A program made the translations under genes and the position numbers. The notes under the pieces are model-generated. The model saw only the letters and a list, made by a program, of their open reading frames with translations. It was not told the DNA's origin and made no database searches. A stretch of DNA of 64,000 bases from Phytophthora colocasiae (lineage: Eukaryota; Oomycota; Peronosporomycetes; Peronosporales; Peronosporaceae), in NCBI GenBank assembly GCA_018806915.1, contig JAGKQI010000093.1:1426001-1490000 (forward strand). The letters are read 5' to 3'. Positions 47,032 through 58,108 of this stretch are shown here, in pieces; position 1 is the stretch's first letter, and each line of letters begins with the position of its first letter.

Positions 47032-47847
47032 TCATGCGTTTCTGCCGATGCTTGCTCCTCTAGTCTGCGTTTCGCGGCTCTCGTTAGTGGACGTTCTGTT
47101 ACCACTGGGGTCGCGTGTTCCGACAACCTCGTCATCTTCCGTTTCTTGGCGCGTTTTATTTTCTCTCATTCCTCTTCCTTGGTCACCTCTGTTGGTAGTG
47201 CCACCATTCATCGTCACTTCACTCGTCTCGGTTGCTACTTTCGGGCTGTTCTTCAAGACGTTTGCCGGTGTTTCATTTCTTTGCTTCGTTCTCCGCCGCC
47301 GCCCAATAGCTGCTCGTAACTTTGCCGCTACCGGTGCTCTAGACAAGGCGTCAGCCACCACGTTCGTATTCCCAGGTCTATACTGCACTGATGTAGTTTT
47401 CCAGTCAGATTTGGACTCGTCATGAGCCACTTCAAGGCGGCATGATCCGTTATGATCTCGAATCGCCGTCCGTACAAATATGGTCTAAACAATTTGATTG
47501 CCCCACTACCGCGAAGCACTCCAGCTCGGTAATCCCGTACTTGCTCTCCGTGTCGCTGTTCACTTTACTCGCGAAGGCTACAGGTTGCCATCCGTCACCT
47601 TTGTCCTGCATCAGACACGCTCCCAGTCCAACGGATAGATCAACAATGGCTTTGCCGTCAAGATGCAAACCATTAACAAATCGTCGGTAGTAACCTGCCA
47701 GGTGAACAAACCTCTTGGCCTCTACAGCATCGTTCGGGGGTCGGGAACTGTACTGCGCTAACCAGTCGATCCGCTGGATGACACCCGACTTCAACATCTT
47801 CTCGACGTTACTCTCCGTTCAACGTCGTCGCTGGAGGACATTCGCCC
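47032..47847 (-). pseudogene. Gypsy B RT end and RNase H
   Basis: Begins with the RT connection domain (AKRFVHLAGYYRRFVNGLHL), skipping the whole YxDD core. RNase H: VGLGACLMQDKGDGWQPVAF, ITDHAALKWLMTSPNLTGKL and YRPGNTNVVADALSRAPVA, then a charged spacer. Without RT the element could not move on its own. Confidence 0.8.
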
Positions 47848-48808
47848 TTATTCGCCGTCAGCGAACGATACACTCTCAAAAGTTTCATCATCCGACTCAT
47901 CTCCATCAACTTGCACTGGTGTCACGGTATTGCCACTCAGCTCTGTCGTGAATCTCTTGCTTCTCAAAGTCCATTGTGGCACCCTTCGTTCGCATGAAGT
48001 CGACTCCCAGTAAAAATTCATCATCACATCCAGCTCGAACACCGTCGTGAGAGTTGTCGAGGTGGTTGCCGGTCGCTGCTTCTTCACCAAACTCCTGGCA
48101 CATCGTTGGTTCGTGATTTCGTCATTGTTGCCGTCCTCGTTCTTCGGTGCCGTGTCTTTGCTTCCGGTGTGAATCTCTGGTCCCTCACTGGTGCTCTTCA
48201 CTTTCGGAACCCCTTTGTCATGCGTTGTCGACGTCACTGTCCGAACTACGTCATCTGACACGAGTCCTCCACCTTCTTCTACTACTTCGACGTTAAGAAC
48301 GTCGTCACCTCGCCTTCCTCGTTTGGAGCTTCTCCCTCGCATCCACCATAGCGACGCTGGATAACTCGTAATTCTCGCTCTTCATCTTCTCTTCGCGCTC
48401 GTGCGCGCAGTCCCTCGCCTGCCTCGTCGCCTGCGTTCTCGTCATCGTGATTCTCGGTTATCGACACCTCAGGGCTATGGCGTCCGACCCCGTTTTCCGG
48501 ACTCTTGCGCTCTTCCTTACGTTTCGTCCGTATTACTCTTCGCACTGCTCTGGCGTCCTCGACTCTGTTCAGCCAGCACCTGTCGAACTGCCGCCTTCAG
48601 TTTCTTCTGGGGTTTCACGTCACGTTCGTCTTCGCTGGATTCGGCCGTACGCACCTTCTTGCGTGGCTTGGGTTCCTCTTCGTCATCCTCATCGGTGGAA
48701 TCCTCCTGCCTGCGAGCTTTCTTCTTCTTGGTGGTTCGTTTGGATTCTGCCTTCTTCGATTTCGTCCTCTTCTGACTGGGTTCAATTCAAGTGCGTCCAG
48801 CTGGAAGC
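47848..48808 (-). pseudogene. Gypsy B protease region
   Basis: A basic segment (RRGRNRRRQNPNEPPRR) and acidic linker lead to DDEFLLGVDFMRTKGATMDF near 48,030, the C-terminal hallmark of retroviral-type proteases. The N-terminal D-S/T-G motif was not clearly found. Ends at 47,848 where RT should begin but RNase H follows. Confidence 0.6.
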
Positions 48809-50714
48809 TCATAATTTCCCGTGATAATGTTCCAGGCTCCCTTTGGTATAGAGAACCAGGCCATCCGGGTCCACTGCTGCGTAGTTCTGGATTCCTTCCG
48901 TCACTCCCGTGACTGGGACATACACAACACCCGGCAACGTCACTGTACGAGCCGTTACTTCATCTGTCGAATTCGTCCCTGCCGCTGTTGTCGTTCCCAA
49001 CGCTTTCTCGGCTGTCGGCGCCATCGGTGCCAAGCTTTCCATAGGATCATCTATCTCTGTCGCCTTGATCACTGCTTCCTCCAAGTTCTCAGGTTCCTGC
49101 TGTTTGACCAACTGCCGTGTGGTTTTGTCCATTCCACGGTAGAGCTGCGCCATCAGCACGCGTTCACTGACTCGACTTCTTCCAGCTGCCTTTCGGAGTG
49201 CCGCTGCGTAATCCGCATGGGACTCTTTCACACCACGTGATCGTGTATTCACTCGGTACTCGGCTAACGAGATGTCCTCCTTGGGTCCATACCGTCGCAG
49301 TAGGGCTTGCTTCAAGTGCGTCCAGGTCCGTTCAGGATCACTCAGTCTTCGGTTAAAATCAACCCACCAGCCCGCAGCTTCCGCCATCAGCTTGTTAATA
49401 TGAAGTAGAGCATGGTCACTCCATTCTCCACGTCCCGACTCGTCAATTCGGTCAGTCCAAGTCGAGACCGAAGCTCCACTCGTCGGCGTAAACGTCGGCA
49501 GCTCCAGGTCCCTCGGCGTGTATGTTCACGACGTCGATCCCGTTGTTTATCTCGTCGTCCCGGGGAATATCGCTGTTCTTGATACTGTCGTCGTCTCCGT
49601 CGTTCTCGTTGCTCTCGTCGTGGGCGTCGCTGTCGTACTGGTTCTCGTCGGTCCGAGTCACTGCTTGAGCTCTCCGAGCTACTGCTTCGTCCGTGCGGTA
49701 ATCCGTGTCCTCGGGGTCCTCGGCCGTCAGAATCATCACTATTACTGGAGGAGGACGGTGGATCATCCCCTCCTGGTCGTTCACGACGCCGGTGTCCGAC
49801 ACGTTGTCTCTGTGGTGTTCCTGGTCGACCTTGAGACCTTCCTCTTCTTTCTCGTTCTGGAGACCGTCGCCGACCTACACTGGGTTCTCGTTCGTCGTTT
49901 TCTCTTCGAAGACCTTGTTGGTACCGACCTCGCGGCCCTCTTACTTCACGACTATTGTCCCGCTCAGCTCGTAGCTGTTCACGTGGTACATCTTCATTAC
50001 GACGCAGTCTCAACTGTCGGACTTCTTCTCAGTTCTTGAAGTTCCGCAGCCATAGCATCCGTAGCCGCAGGTACCCGTGGTTCTGGTGCATCTCCATCAA
50101 GGTTTTGGTCCCCAAGTGGCTCTGGTTCTACAACTCGTCCAAGTACTCCTTCGTTCACTTCATCGGCTCGTTCCACGTCATGTTGCTCGTCACGCGGTTG
50201 TTCCAAGTGCTGTTCTCTGGCAGCAGAGCGTCGTAGCTGTCGCTCGTTGCCTGGTGCTTCTTCCAGAGGTACGACCCGAACTCGATTGCTTTCACCGGGC
50301 TTTTCTGATTGGCCAAGGACAGCGTCGACTAGGTCCTTGCCGCTCTGGAATTCCTGCTCTTCCCCGTTGGCTGCTCTTGTGAGGAATCGCTCAGCGTTCT
50401 CCCATTCTCTGCGTGCTTGACTCCTCGTCAATACCCTGGGTTCGCTGGCTTCTCTCGCTGACGGAGCTCGCTTATCTTCATACTCGTCAGGGCTGATCGT
50501 GGCTTCGTCGCTGCTACTTCGCGCCACCCCTGCTACCTCATCATTCATTGTTCGACGACTCTGAGAGCTTCCTCGCCTCGTACTTCTCGATCGTGTCGAA
50601 GCCTGCTTCCTCGTAGATCTCTTTCGAGCCGTTTCTCTCGTTTCGTTCATCATTACTCGCGTTGAATTCCGTCGGCGCCGTTGTTGCAGTGAGACAAGCC
50701 CCTGTATGACCACC
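48809..50714 (-). pseudogene. Gypsy B Gag
   Basis: The N-terminal part (50,714-49,997) is charged and contains RVLTRSQARREWENAERFL. A second segment, full of RS/RR/SDD runs, lies at 50,013-49,452 in shifting frames. The capsid-like domain WWVDFNRRLSDPERTWTHL, ALLRRYGPKEDISLAEYRV, LMAQLYRGMDKTTRQLVKQQ is at 49,387-48,809. No zinc knuckle was recognised. Frames break near 49,990 and 49,400. Confidence 0.7.
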
Positions 50715-50715
50715 A

Positions 50716-51527
50716 TGTAATGGGTTTAGTCTCACTGCCCACCAGTGGGTCGAATAGCTGGTGCTGCGCCGGGTGGAATATCCAGGATCGGGTGCTAAAG
50801 AGCACACTTCAACTTCACACGCTCCTGTTGGCTCGGTTCACCGCGCCGGTTTGTTCGATGCTGCAGCACGAACGCACCTATTTATATTAAAAGCCTAATA
50901 GACTTCTACTTTCGTCTTTCGTTCCTTCGTTCCTTCGTTCCTCCGTTCCTTCGTAGACGTCAGTCCTCGTTGGTCCTCCTGCACTCACGACAGTACTAAC
51001 TGCTCGTCCTCCAAGTCCCGCGACTTACGCTACCCGGCCGTACCAGGTGAGTCGTCTTCTCCGACCCTCGACTGGCTGCCACGTTCGTCACCGCTTGGAA
51101 ACCCGATAGTCCTCCTCTCGCTTGTACACCAAGTTCCTCCTTAAACCGCCGCCCTTCGTTCCTCTCGTACAACCACTCGGTTGCTTTGACGCCACTTCGT
51201 GTCTACGAAGTGCGCCTTACTCGTCGTTTCTCGGGGTGCTATCCAGCCGTCCGATTTGCAAGTGAGCTTCGGGCTCATCGTGCCTTCCGTCTGTCTCCTC
51301 ATAGTGCACGTCCAGCATAGATCTCACTTCGCGTGACTCGTGCCGTCAACCAATACGGTCTCTCCTATTGGCACTTCCATCGCAGTCAGTGTCACTTCTG
51401 TAGGCGGCTTCAAGCACGATCGTGGGTCTAACCCAGATCCAGGTTGAAGTTCTCGCCGATCCACTTCCAACAGTCGCTGAGCTGCCCGTTCACAACTTTG
51501 GCCCACTTCGGGGTCCAACCTGTTACA
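50716..51527 (-). repeat. 5' LTR of Gypsy B
   Basis: 812 bp bounded by TGTAACAGGTTGG and CCATTACA on the minus strand. Its inner edge is followed by TGGTGGTCATACAGGGGC, a candidate primer-binding site. The TTCGTTCC microsatellite is near 50,910-50,956. Confidence 0.85.
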
Positions 51528-51531
51528 GTGG

Positions 51532-52301
51532 TAAACGACGCTTTTGTGATCACCCGTTTGATATCCGCAGCCAAAAATGCGGCGCTGTGCGACGGTGATC
51601 CAGTATACACGGTCTCTAGCAAGTAGGTGTCTTCTCCGCATATCAAGACGTAGTTGATGACACTCTTGCCATTGACGTCAGTCCAGGCACCCGTTGCAAG
51701 TGTGTACTTCTTCCCTTTGACGCGATGGACCATTACCAACTTTAACTCTCCGTACGAGCTGTCGAGCAGCGAGGTTGCTAGCTCTCGAACAGTCGGCAAG
51801 ACGACCCCAAGATTGCGGATAGCCAAAGCATTGACCAATGTCCCATGGTTAACCTTGTTGAGTAAAACCACAGGGCAAACTTCTGCTGGAACTTCAGTAG
51901 TTTGGATGGGACAAGAGCTGGTTGAAAGCACTCCGTAATCGGCCTCGTCACAGCCCGTTTAGCGCACGTACGCTTGAAGTGATCACGATCACGTTCGACA
52001 TGTGTCTTTCCCAGCTGATGGAAAATCTTCTCGCACTTCTTGCCCGAAACGATATCATCCGCCACAATGACGTTATCCTAGATCGGATCTTTGCGTCTAC
52101 CACGCTTGGAGGGCTCAGGGCATGATGGACGCGAGAAATGTCCCGCTTCCTCCTACCATGTTGACTAGCAGTGGTGTTGAGGTTAGCACCAGATGCTTCG
52201 GCGTCTTGAAGCAATCGGGAACCAGGTGACGTGTCTTGAGGGTGCGAATTGCGACTAGGCGAGGGGTAGGAGGCCAGATCGATGGGCGTCGTGAAGCTCA
52301 T
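51532..52301 (-). pseudogene. hAT transposase N-terminal half
   Basis: Starts MSFTTPIDLASYPSPSRNSH at 52,301. After a frameshift, a BED-like zinc region (KKCEKIFHQLGKTHVERDRD, HFKRTCAKRAVTRPITE) follows, then the DUF659 segment: LPTVRELATSLLDSSYGELK, ATGAWTDVNGKSVINYVLI, ETVYTGSPSHSAAFLAADIK and RVITKASFT, where Gypsy B was inserted. An in-frame TAG lies near 52,080. Moves DNA by family role; now dead. Confidence 0.8.
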
Positions 52302-52512
52302 GGCGTTTGGTTGGTAGGAAAGTCCGTGGTGGATGAGATGTTTGATAATAGGGGGTTTCAAAATTGGTAAATCGTCATTTTGAAATCGAACGGTATTTGA
52401 CGATGTACCGCGGTCCAAAATCATATGAGGTATTTGCCCAAATCAGCACTACATTCCCTCCAAAACCCACCCGATTCCTTCGTGCGTTCAGTTCAGTCGC
52501 AAATTCGCCTTC

Positions 52513-52693
52513 ATGGCAGCCAAGGGAGTGAAGAATCCTGCTAAAGCGGGCGAGGAGGCGCAAAACCCGCATCTGCGGCCTGAAGATCTGTATGCCATAG
52601 TCACGTGGCTCGAGCACACCCCAAACTTTGAAAATTGCTTTGGTATGACTGGCAAAACGTCTGTAGGAAAACAGTCCACGAAGGCGGATGGTT
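52513..52693 (+). pseudogene. Harbinger ORF1 N-terminal part
   Basis: MAAKGVKNPAKAGEEAQNPH, LRPEDLYAIVTWLEHTPNFE and GKTSVGKQSTKADGFKA, then Copia sequence. The continuation GKSSKGKFDLKPLQTRSRFA begins near 55,255. The product is the accessory DNA-binding protein of Harbinger elements, by position and partner. Confidence 0.7.
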
Positions 52694-52699
52694 TTAAGG

Positions 52700-53822
52700 C
52701 TGACAGGCCCAGAGGTTTACACTCAATAGCTCTTTCACTGAGTTTCTTATCTGACCGTTTTGATGTTGGAATATGTGCGTAACAGGTACCCCAAATTCTT
52801 AGTGGTAGCCCAGTCGGTTTTGTTCCAAATAGAGCTTCATAAGGGCTTTTACCTTTAAGTCGTGCTGTTGGAATCTGTTATTCAATGCAGTCATATATAA
52901 GAGTGCTTCTGGTCATCACTTTGCAGCCATACCTGATCCAATCAGTGCACATCGAACCTTCCCCATAATGGTCTGGTGTGCCCTCTCAGCAGATCCGTTC
53001 TCTTCCTGTGATTCCACATTAGACTGTTGGTATACCAGACCATTGTTGGTACAATAACTTTTAAGAATCTTATATACGAATTCAGAGCCTCCATCAGTCC
53101 TTATTCGCTTTACTTTGAATGGGAATTGTTTTTCAAACTGCTTAATAAGGGTCTTAACAATTTTCCCAACCTCTTTTAGAGATTTCATCACAAATTACCA
53201 CTTATAAGCAGTAGCATCATCTACCACTACCAAGGCATGTCTATAACCCAAAGAATTATACAATCCATTGACTTTTAGCTTTACCAATGAGTCCATATAC
53301 AACGTGTGCAGTGGTTCAGATGTTTTAGTTCCTCTCATATTTCTGTATGACATTCTCGGTGATTTCGCTAGTTGATTTCGCCAGTTCACAAGTGCGACAA
53401 AAGAAGGCGACTTTTTCCATCTCATTTCGTGGTAAACATGGCGTATCTTTGATTACTCCACCCGTAAGGATGTTAAAGATCCGCCCTTTTCCTACATGAC
53501 CTAGTCTCAGGTGCCAATCCATTAGCATTTTCTAAACATTTTCCCGGCTCCTTTTGTCAACTGATAGTACTTTCGTATTGAGATTCAAGCCTCGGCTTGG
53601 AAGATAGTACACCTCATCGATTGCTACTGCAGCAAATATGAATCGGTTATTACTATCCAAGAAGAGTAGAAATTCACCATTCTTTGCTTGAATATGATGG
53701 TATCCTTGAGTTGCTAAGTAGTACGCACTTAGTAAATTACTACCGCACTTTTCATCAAAAGCAACATTCTTTATTGAGATCTTACTGTAGTAACCGCTTG
53801 GCTTTAGTATACTAAATTTCAC
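52700..53822 (-). pseudogene. Copia C protease end and integrase
   Basis: GAG-pre-integrase region (LLSAYYLATQGYHHIQAKNG, MLMDWHLRLGHVGKGRIFNI, CRTCELAKSTSEIT), then the core with LYMDSLVKLKVNGL, RTDGGSEFVYKILKSYCTN and ESQEENGSAERAHQTIMGKV. It reads on, with breaks, through KGKSPYEALFGTKPTGLPL to about 52,700, where host sequence resumes. Confidence 0.8.
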
Positions 53823-53865
53823 GGTTCCTTGTAACTCACTAGAAGATGTGCCTCCATTTCCATAC

Positions 53866-54770
53866 TCAAACTTGACCTTGGCCTATGTGGCTGAACCATC
53901 TTTGGTCCGAGCTTAAAGCGAGTCCAGCTCCTGTATCAACCACCCATAGAGTGTTAGTAACTCTCAGTTGCTTCAACTTCAAAAGATACTCAGGGTATCT
54001 TTTCCGTACCTCATCGTCGATGTCCATCGGGTTCATCGGAGCCTCGTTTTCGCTCCCGTCACTGGTAGGATAAGCTTCTTTGAATTCAACTTCATCAGCA
54101 TCTTCAGTCGCTTTCGCTAGTTGGCTGTCAAACGCCAGTGCTTCTGCTGGTGTTCTCTCAACCACGCCACAGCGCGTCATATTTTCGGTAGTCGACTTGA
54201 CAGATTTCTTGACGGCATTGACCTTTTCTTCTTTCGAGCACCGGGTGCCGTGTTAATGTCCGATCGGAACAACGCACCTCCAGGGCGATTAGGGTCTCGG
54301 TCCGCAAGCATCACCGGGCAATCCTTCTTCCAGTGTCCGTTCTCAAGGCAGTAGAAGCACTCACTTTCTTGTGACGAAGGCGCGTCACTTTGCTTCCTTT
54401 TTTTGCCAGTTACCTTCTTGGCGATGTTGATGGGCATCGGTCGCCGTTTCTCCGTTAACATGCAGATTTCCTTCTTGGATCTCTCAGCGAAGACACGTCG
54501 GAGGCTTGTTTCAACATTTTCGATAGTAAACCACTCTGGCGTCATACTGACTGAGCTACCCCAAAATTCACTTGGGAGTAGAGCCAGCACTTGCATGCAC
54601 AACCAGGGTTCGGTCACCATGTCCTTGTTAACCAGAGCCCTCATCTTCCGGTTGATATCATTTCGAAGCTTCTTGAGCTGGGCGAATAGGGTCCCCAGGT
54701 TGCTCCAGTTGCGCCCGCTTGTATGTCCTTCTCACTCTTAAACTGACGGTCAAATACCTAAGTCTAATAT
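53866..54770 (-). pseudogene. Copia C Gag (middle to end) and protease
   Basis: FDRQFKSEKDIQAGA, LFAQLKKLRNDINRKMRALV and LCMQVLALLPSEFWGSS belong to Gag; the zinc knuckle is CFYCLENGHWKKDC near 54,340. The protease follows with NTLWVVDTGAGLALSSDQRW (DTG) near 53,930. Frame breaks near 54,715 and 54,180. Confidence 0.8.
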
Positions 54771-54798
54771 TTCAGATACGTACTAAGACGTAACGCTC

Positions 54799-55244
54799 AT
54801 GGTCAAGGCACACACTAGGAGTGGCCAGATCTTAGGGCTGGAGAAGTACAATGGAGAGGACTACACCATGTGGAGAGACATTCATTTTGAGACGCTGGAT
54901 GAGACGTACCAGCGAGGGTTTCTGGAAAAGGACCAGCCTAGTGCGACGGTTGTCATGATGGAATACCTGGACACAACGCCCGAAAAGCCCATCATTTCGG
55001 TGGCCGAGGAAATCTCGCAAGAAGAGGCGAAAAAGCAGCTCTGGCGTTACCAACACTGGACAAGAGCCCGCTCAGCACTGTTGAATCTATTCAACCAGGC
55101 GTTGCCTAATGTGTTCCTCTGGGGCCTACCGGACCAAGTGTCAAAGATGAATCCATGTGACATCTGGAAGGAGCTTGAGCAGAAGTATGGACTTGGTGAC
55201 GCAGGGGGGGGGTCATTGAGCTACTCCGTCAGTGGGAGCGCCTA
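54799..55244 (+). pseudogene. Copia C Gag N-terminus (inverted)
   Basis: MVKAHTRSGQILGLEKYNGE, DYTMWRDIHFETLDETYQRG and CDIWKELEQKYGLGDAGG match the N-terminal UBN2-like region of Copia Gag. A nine-G run at 55,206-55,214 shifts the frame; the other frame continues VIELLRQWERLTGIC. The preceding bases TAAGACGTAACGCTC resemble the leader before the Copia A gag ATG. Confidence 0.75.
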
Positions 55245-55254
55245 ACCGGCATCT

Positions 55255-56312
55255 GCACTAGGAAAGAGCAGCAAGGGGAAATTTGATTTGAAACCACTCC
55301 AGACGAGAAGCCGTTTCGCGACGTACAAGACTCGATACACGCGTGCTAAAGCCTACGAAGAAAGAACTGGTGCAGGCGTGACAGATGAGGATGAAGCCAA
55401 CGGGGTTTATACGCTCCAGCAAAAGCTTAATTCGATGTTTCCTTGGTACGACAAAATGGATGGCCTTTTTGGCAATAAGTCTAACGTCGCTCCGCTAGAC
55501 TGGTTTGATTCAATTCAAGATGACGAAGAGGCAGCTATACCATTACAGATGCTGCTGAAAGGATTTCGAGTGGTACCGTTTCAGGAGTGACCACAGATAT
55601 CCGCACACCATCAGGGGGCGATAGTACCCAAGGTCTCACGTCGTTCACGAAGCTTGAGCCTGCTCCGAGTTGAGCTGCATGCTGAATATTCACGAGGCGC
55701 TTCATGTACGTCCTGTGACGTCACGGATATGCTGCCAGGCGTGGTTCGCGCCAGTGGAATATCGAGAGGGGGGGGCGTACCTCTGTATCCGAATCGTCGC
55801 TAAGACCGAAGCTCAACGCAAACGAGCGGAAAATGGAACGAACGCAGTGGCAACACCAGCGGAGAGTCAGCGTTTAAAGAAGCATTGTCTCGCACTTAGC
55901 CTAGCCACCCTAAATTCGTCTCCAGCTGGCGCTCACGGCAGTGGCAGCAGAATTGCAACAGCAATGAGAGTGGCAGCGGAGTCCAAGGCAAGAGGTAAGG
56001 TTGCTTTCTGCTATAGCCCAGTGAGTGAGTTGCTAGCCAACTAGTTTGCGTTTGTTTAGTTAAAAAGCGACGTCTCAAGTTTGAAACGGAGAAGTGGTCA
56101 CTGAAAGCGTCAGGTACTATATACTTGTTCGGGTGGCTTTACTAATAAGTAACCTTACCTGCACTGCAGAGCAACGATCGCTGGAACAGGAGCGCCTCTC
56201 TTTTGAAAAGACCAAGTGGGAAGAGGAGCGAGAAGATCGAGAACTGGAACGAAAGCAAGAGCACCGATTCCAGGTGTTGAGCTCGCTAATCGAAAAGGGT
56301 CTCAGCCGCTGA
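55255..56312 (+). pseudogene. Harbinger ORF1, DNA-binding and coiled-coil part
   Basis: RSRFATYKTRYTRAKAYEER, GVTDEDEANGVYTLQQKLNS, FPWYDKMDGLFGNKSNVAPL form the helical domain common in Harbinger-associated Myb-like proteins. After breaks, a low-complexity alanine-rich stretch (55,800-56,030) and a coiled coil (EQRSLEQERLSFEKTKWEEE through SSLIEKGLSR) end at 56,312. Works with the transposase in binding element ends, by family knowledge. Confidence 0.68.
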
Positions 56313-56505
56313 ATGGATGAATTCCAGTTCATCAGGTGGGATCATCTCCAATGCAGACTAATACGCTATATCTTGTTTGCCTCAACGACCGTTGCCGCGT
56401 CATAAGCGTAAAAGGCTTGATGATTTCACGGATTATACCATGCTCTTTACGGTCAGAAACACTGATGTCGTTGATAGGCAGATTACGCTCCAGGAACATT
56501 TTTTT

Positions 56506-57619
56506 TCAGCCATCTCCCAATCGAGCCATCATATTGTAAAGAACACAACACCCAATTGCCCAGTCAATTAAATTCGTCACTTCTTGTTTCGAGCGCAACT
56601 GGTTTCGCATCTCGCGCAGTGATGACCATCTTCCTTTAAGGACGCCAATTGCGTGCTCATTTCGCACCCGAGAAGTTGCTAAATAGCTGTTAAAAGCCGT
56701 GTTATCTGGAAGGTCTGAAAGTGGGGACTTATACGCCAGTAATAATGTCTGCAATAATGGGTAATCAGAGTCAGCTAAAAGATACTCGCCACCAGCAAAA
56801 AACCGATGGAATTTGCGGTAAATATTCATCCGCTTTAACACATTTGATTCGGCGCATGAACCTGGACATCCACAATGCACCACAATAATACTCTTATCAC
56901 TGTCACAAACAACCTGCTGTGACACTGAGTATTTACAAAGGAAGCCAGGTATTAGTATTCTATTTAGCTCCGTACACGAACATGGTCATTATTTTTTTTT
57001 CTGTCCCAGTAGCTGCTTCCACCAATCGCGGGGCGTTGGGCAAGGGGAATGTTGTTCCATCGATAAACCCAATACAACCCGGGAAGCCTTCAGATGTCAT
57101 CACCGCTGAAATTTCTTGTGGCCTAGATCGCAACGGCCATGAGATCCACTGATAGCGCACAGCTTTGAGAGCTACTAAGACTCGAGTAGTATAGACGACG
57201 ACCGATCCAGCAGCGATATTAAATTTCCTGTGAAATTCTCCAACACTGGCTGTATTTCCATTTGCACCGAGACGTGCAAGAGCAACGGCAAGCTGCACGC
57301 ACACCGGTCGCTGCTTGTGTGGCCCAGTTGTACCTTCTGGGTGGAAAACGCCATTACCACTTATATAGTCATGCAGAGCAGGAAATGACAACTTGGAAAT
57401 CCGCCGAAAATCCTTCTCAAGAAGTGCAAAAAGCTCATCAAACTTGTCTCCTCGATGTGGAGCTCCAACGCGATCGTACAAATACCTGCTAGAAGCAACA
57501 GCTAAACAGGATACCCATAGCACTTCCATCTCGTCATCTTCATCATCGATAACTATGGCGACAGCGCAAGCTGCATCCAGGTCGCGCAGGAGCTCGCGCC
57601 GCTCGGACGTGTAGGGCAT
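56506..57619 (-). CDS. PIF/Harbinger DDE transposase
   Basis: Starts MPYTSERRELLRDLDAACAV at 57,619. The helical N-terminal region (DKFDELFALLEKDFRRISKL, ALARLGANGNTASVGEFHRK) precedes the DDE_4-type domain: GFPGCIGFIDGTTFPL (D), FAGGEYLLADSDYPLLQTLL (D) and RVRNEHAIGVLKGRWSSLRE (E). One frameshift at about 56,950 separates the first catalytic motif from the others. Length (about 370 residues) is normal. It excises and inserts the element at short AT-rich targets. Confidence 0.88.
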
Positions 57620-57816
57620 TGTGAGGGGGGGGGGAAATCGAAATGATTTGAAGATTCCAAATCGAGCTGCGTCGACGCAGGTCGATTTGCAAAAGGAAAT
57701 CAAACGCTGGGAAGGGTCCAAATCAGAGTGGTACACTGGCCAAATCGATCTCGATTTTGCAAACATTGACCGCGACAAAAACACATGCCGATTTGCCAAT
57801 ATTGACACCCCCTAAT

Positions 57817-58108
57817 GTTCGAATTGAAAACTGGGAAGCGAAGAATCACCCTTAAGGCAAGTTTTGAAGCTGTTACCGCAGTTAGAATGGCTGAGGAGAG
57901 CCGAGCCCAAATGAACCGCCGTATAAAGACGTTAATAGAGTTTACTAGGTTGACACCTGGTTATGCAGTTAAAAGTGGCCCGGTGAATGGGACGCTGAGT
58001 GACGTCATGTGAACCTAAAAACCCCATTACCCAAACCCACCCACCCATCACTCTCACCAAACCCACCCACTCAGTGGGTTTTCCCGAACCCTGATGATAA
58101 GATCTTGG
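57817..58108. other. Unassigned stretch between elements
   Basis: It is probably the outer part of the hAT element or its host, as it is the other side of the Harbinger insertion. Contains GGGTTT/CCCACC-rich sequence near 58,030-58,080. No gene seen. Confidence 0.4.

Larger units (their letters stand above)
44851..51527 (-). mobile_element. Gypsy B retrotransposon, internally deleted
   Basis: Flanked by the 4-bp duplication GTGG (44,847-44,850; 51,528-51,531). The LTR ends are TGTAA...TTACA. Genes run on the minus strand: gag, protease, then RNase H and integrase. The RT catalytic part is missing. It lies in the hAT gene, whose frame is restored when the element is removed. Confidence 0.88.
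52694..55254. mobile_element. LTR-less, partly inverted Copia segment (Copia C)
   Basis: Copia coding sequence fills the gap in Harbinger ORF1, but neither end has an LTR and no target duplication was found. The minus strand from 54,770 carries mid-gag to integrase; RT and RNase H are missing. The gag N-terminus sits at 54,799-55,244 on the plus strand, head to head with the rest. Confidence 0.75.
52350..57813. mobile_element. PIF/Harbinger element with nested Copia segment
   Basis: Terminal inverted repeats of about 30 bp, AGGGGGTTTCAAAATTGGTA at 52,350 and its imperfect complement ending at 57,813, flanked by a 3-bp AAT on both sides. It carries the two genes expected for this superfamily: a DNA-binding protein on the plus strand and a DDE transposase on the minus strand. 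A Copia segment at about 52,694-55,254 interrupts the first gene. It lies 48 bp upstream of the hAT start codon. Confidence 0.82.

Noticed and set aside
46673..47425. Plus-strand ORF of 250 codons in Gypsy B
   Set aside because: Lies opposite RNase H and integrase motifs; serine/valine-rich content is the complement of the coding strand.
51473..51531. Right LTR of Gypsy B ending at CTTCCAACA (51,472)
   Set aside because: Similarity to the other LTR runs on, and ending at 51,527 gives matching TGTAA/TTACA ends, a GTGG duplication and an intact hAT join.
52347..57816. TAA-type 3-bp Harbinger target
   Set aside because: The flanks read AAT when the TIR starts with AGGGGG; the exact boundary is uncertain by one or two bases, so no TWA claim is made.
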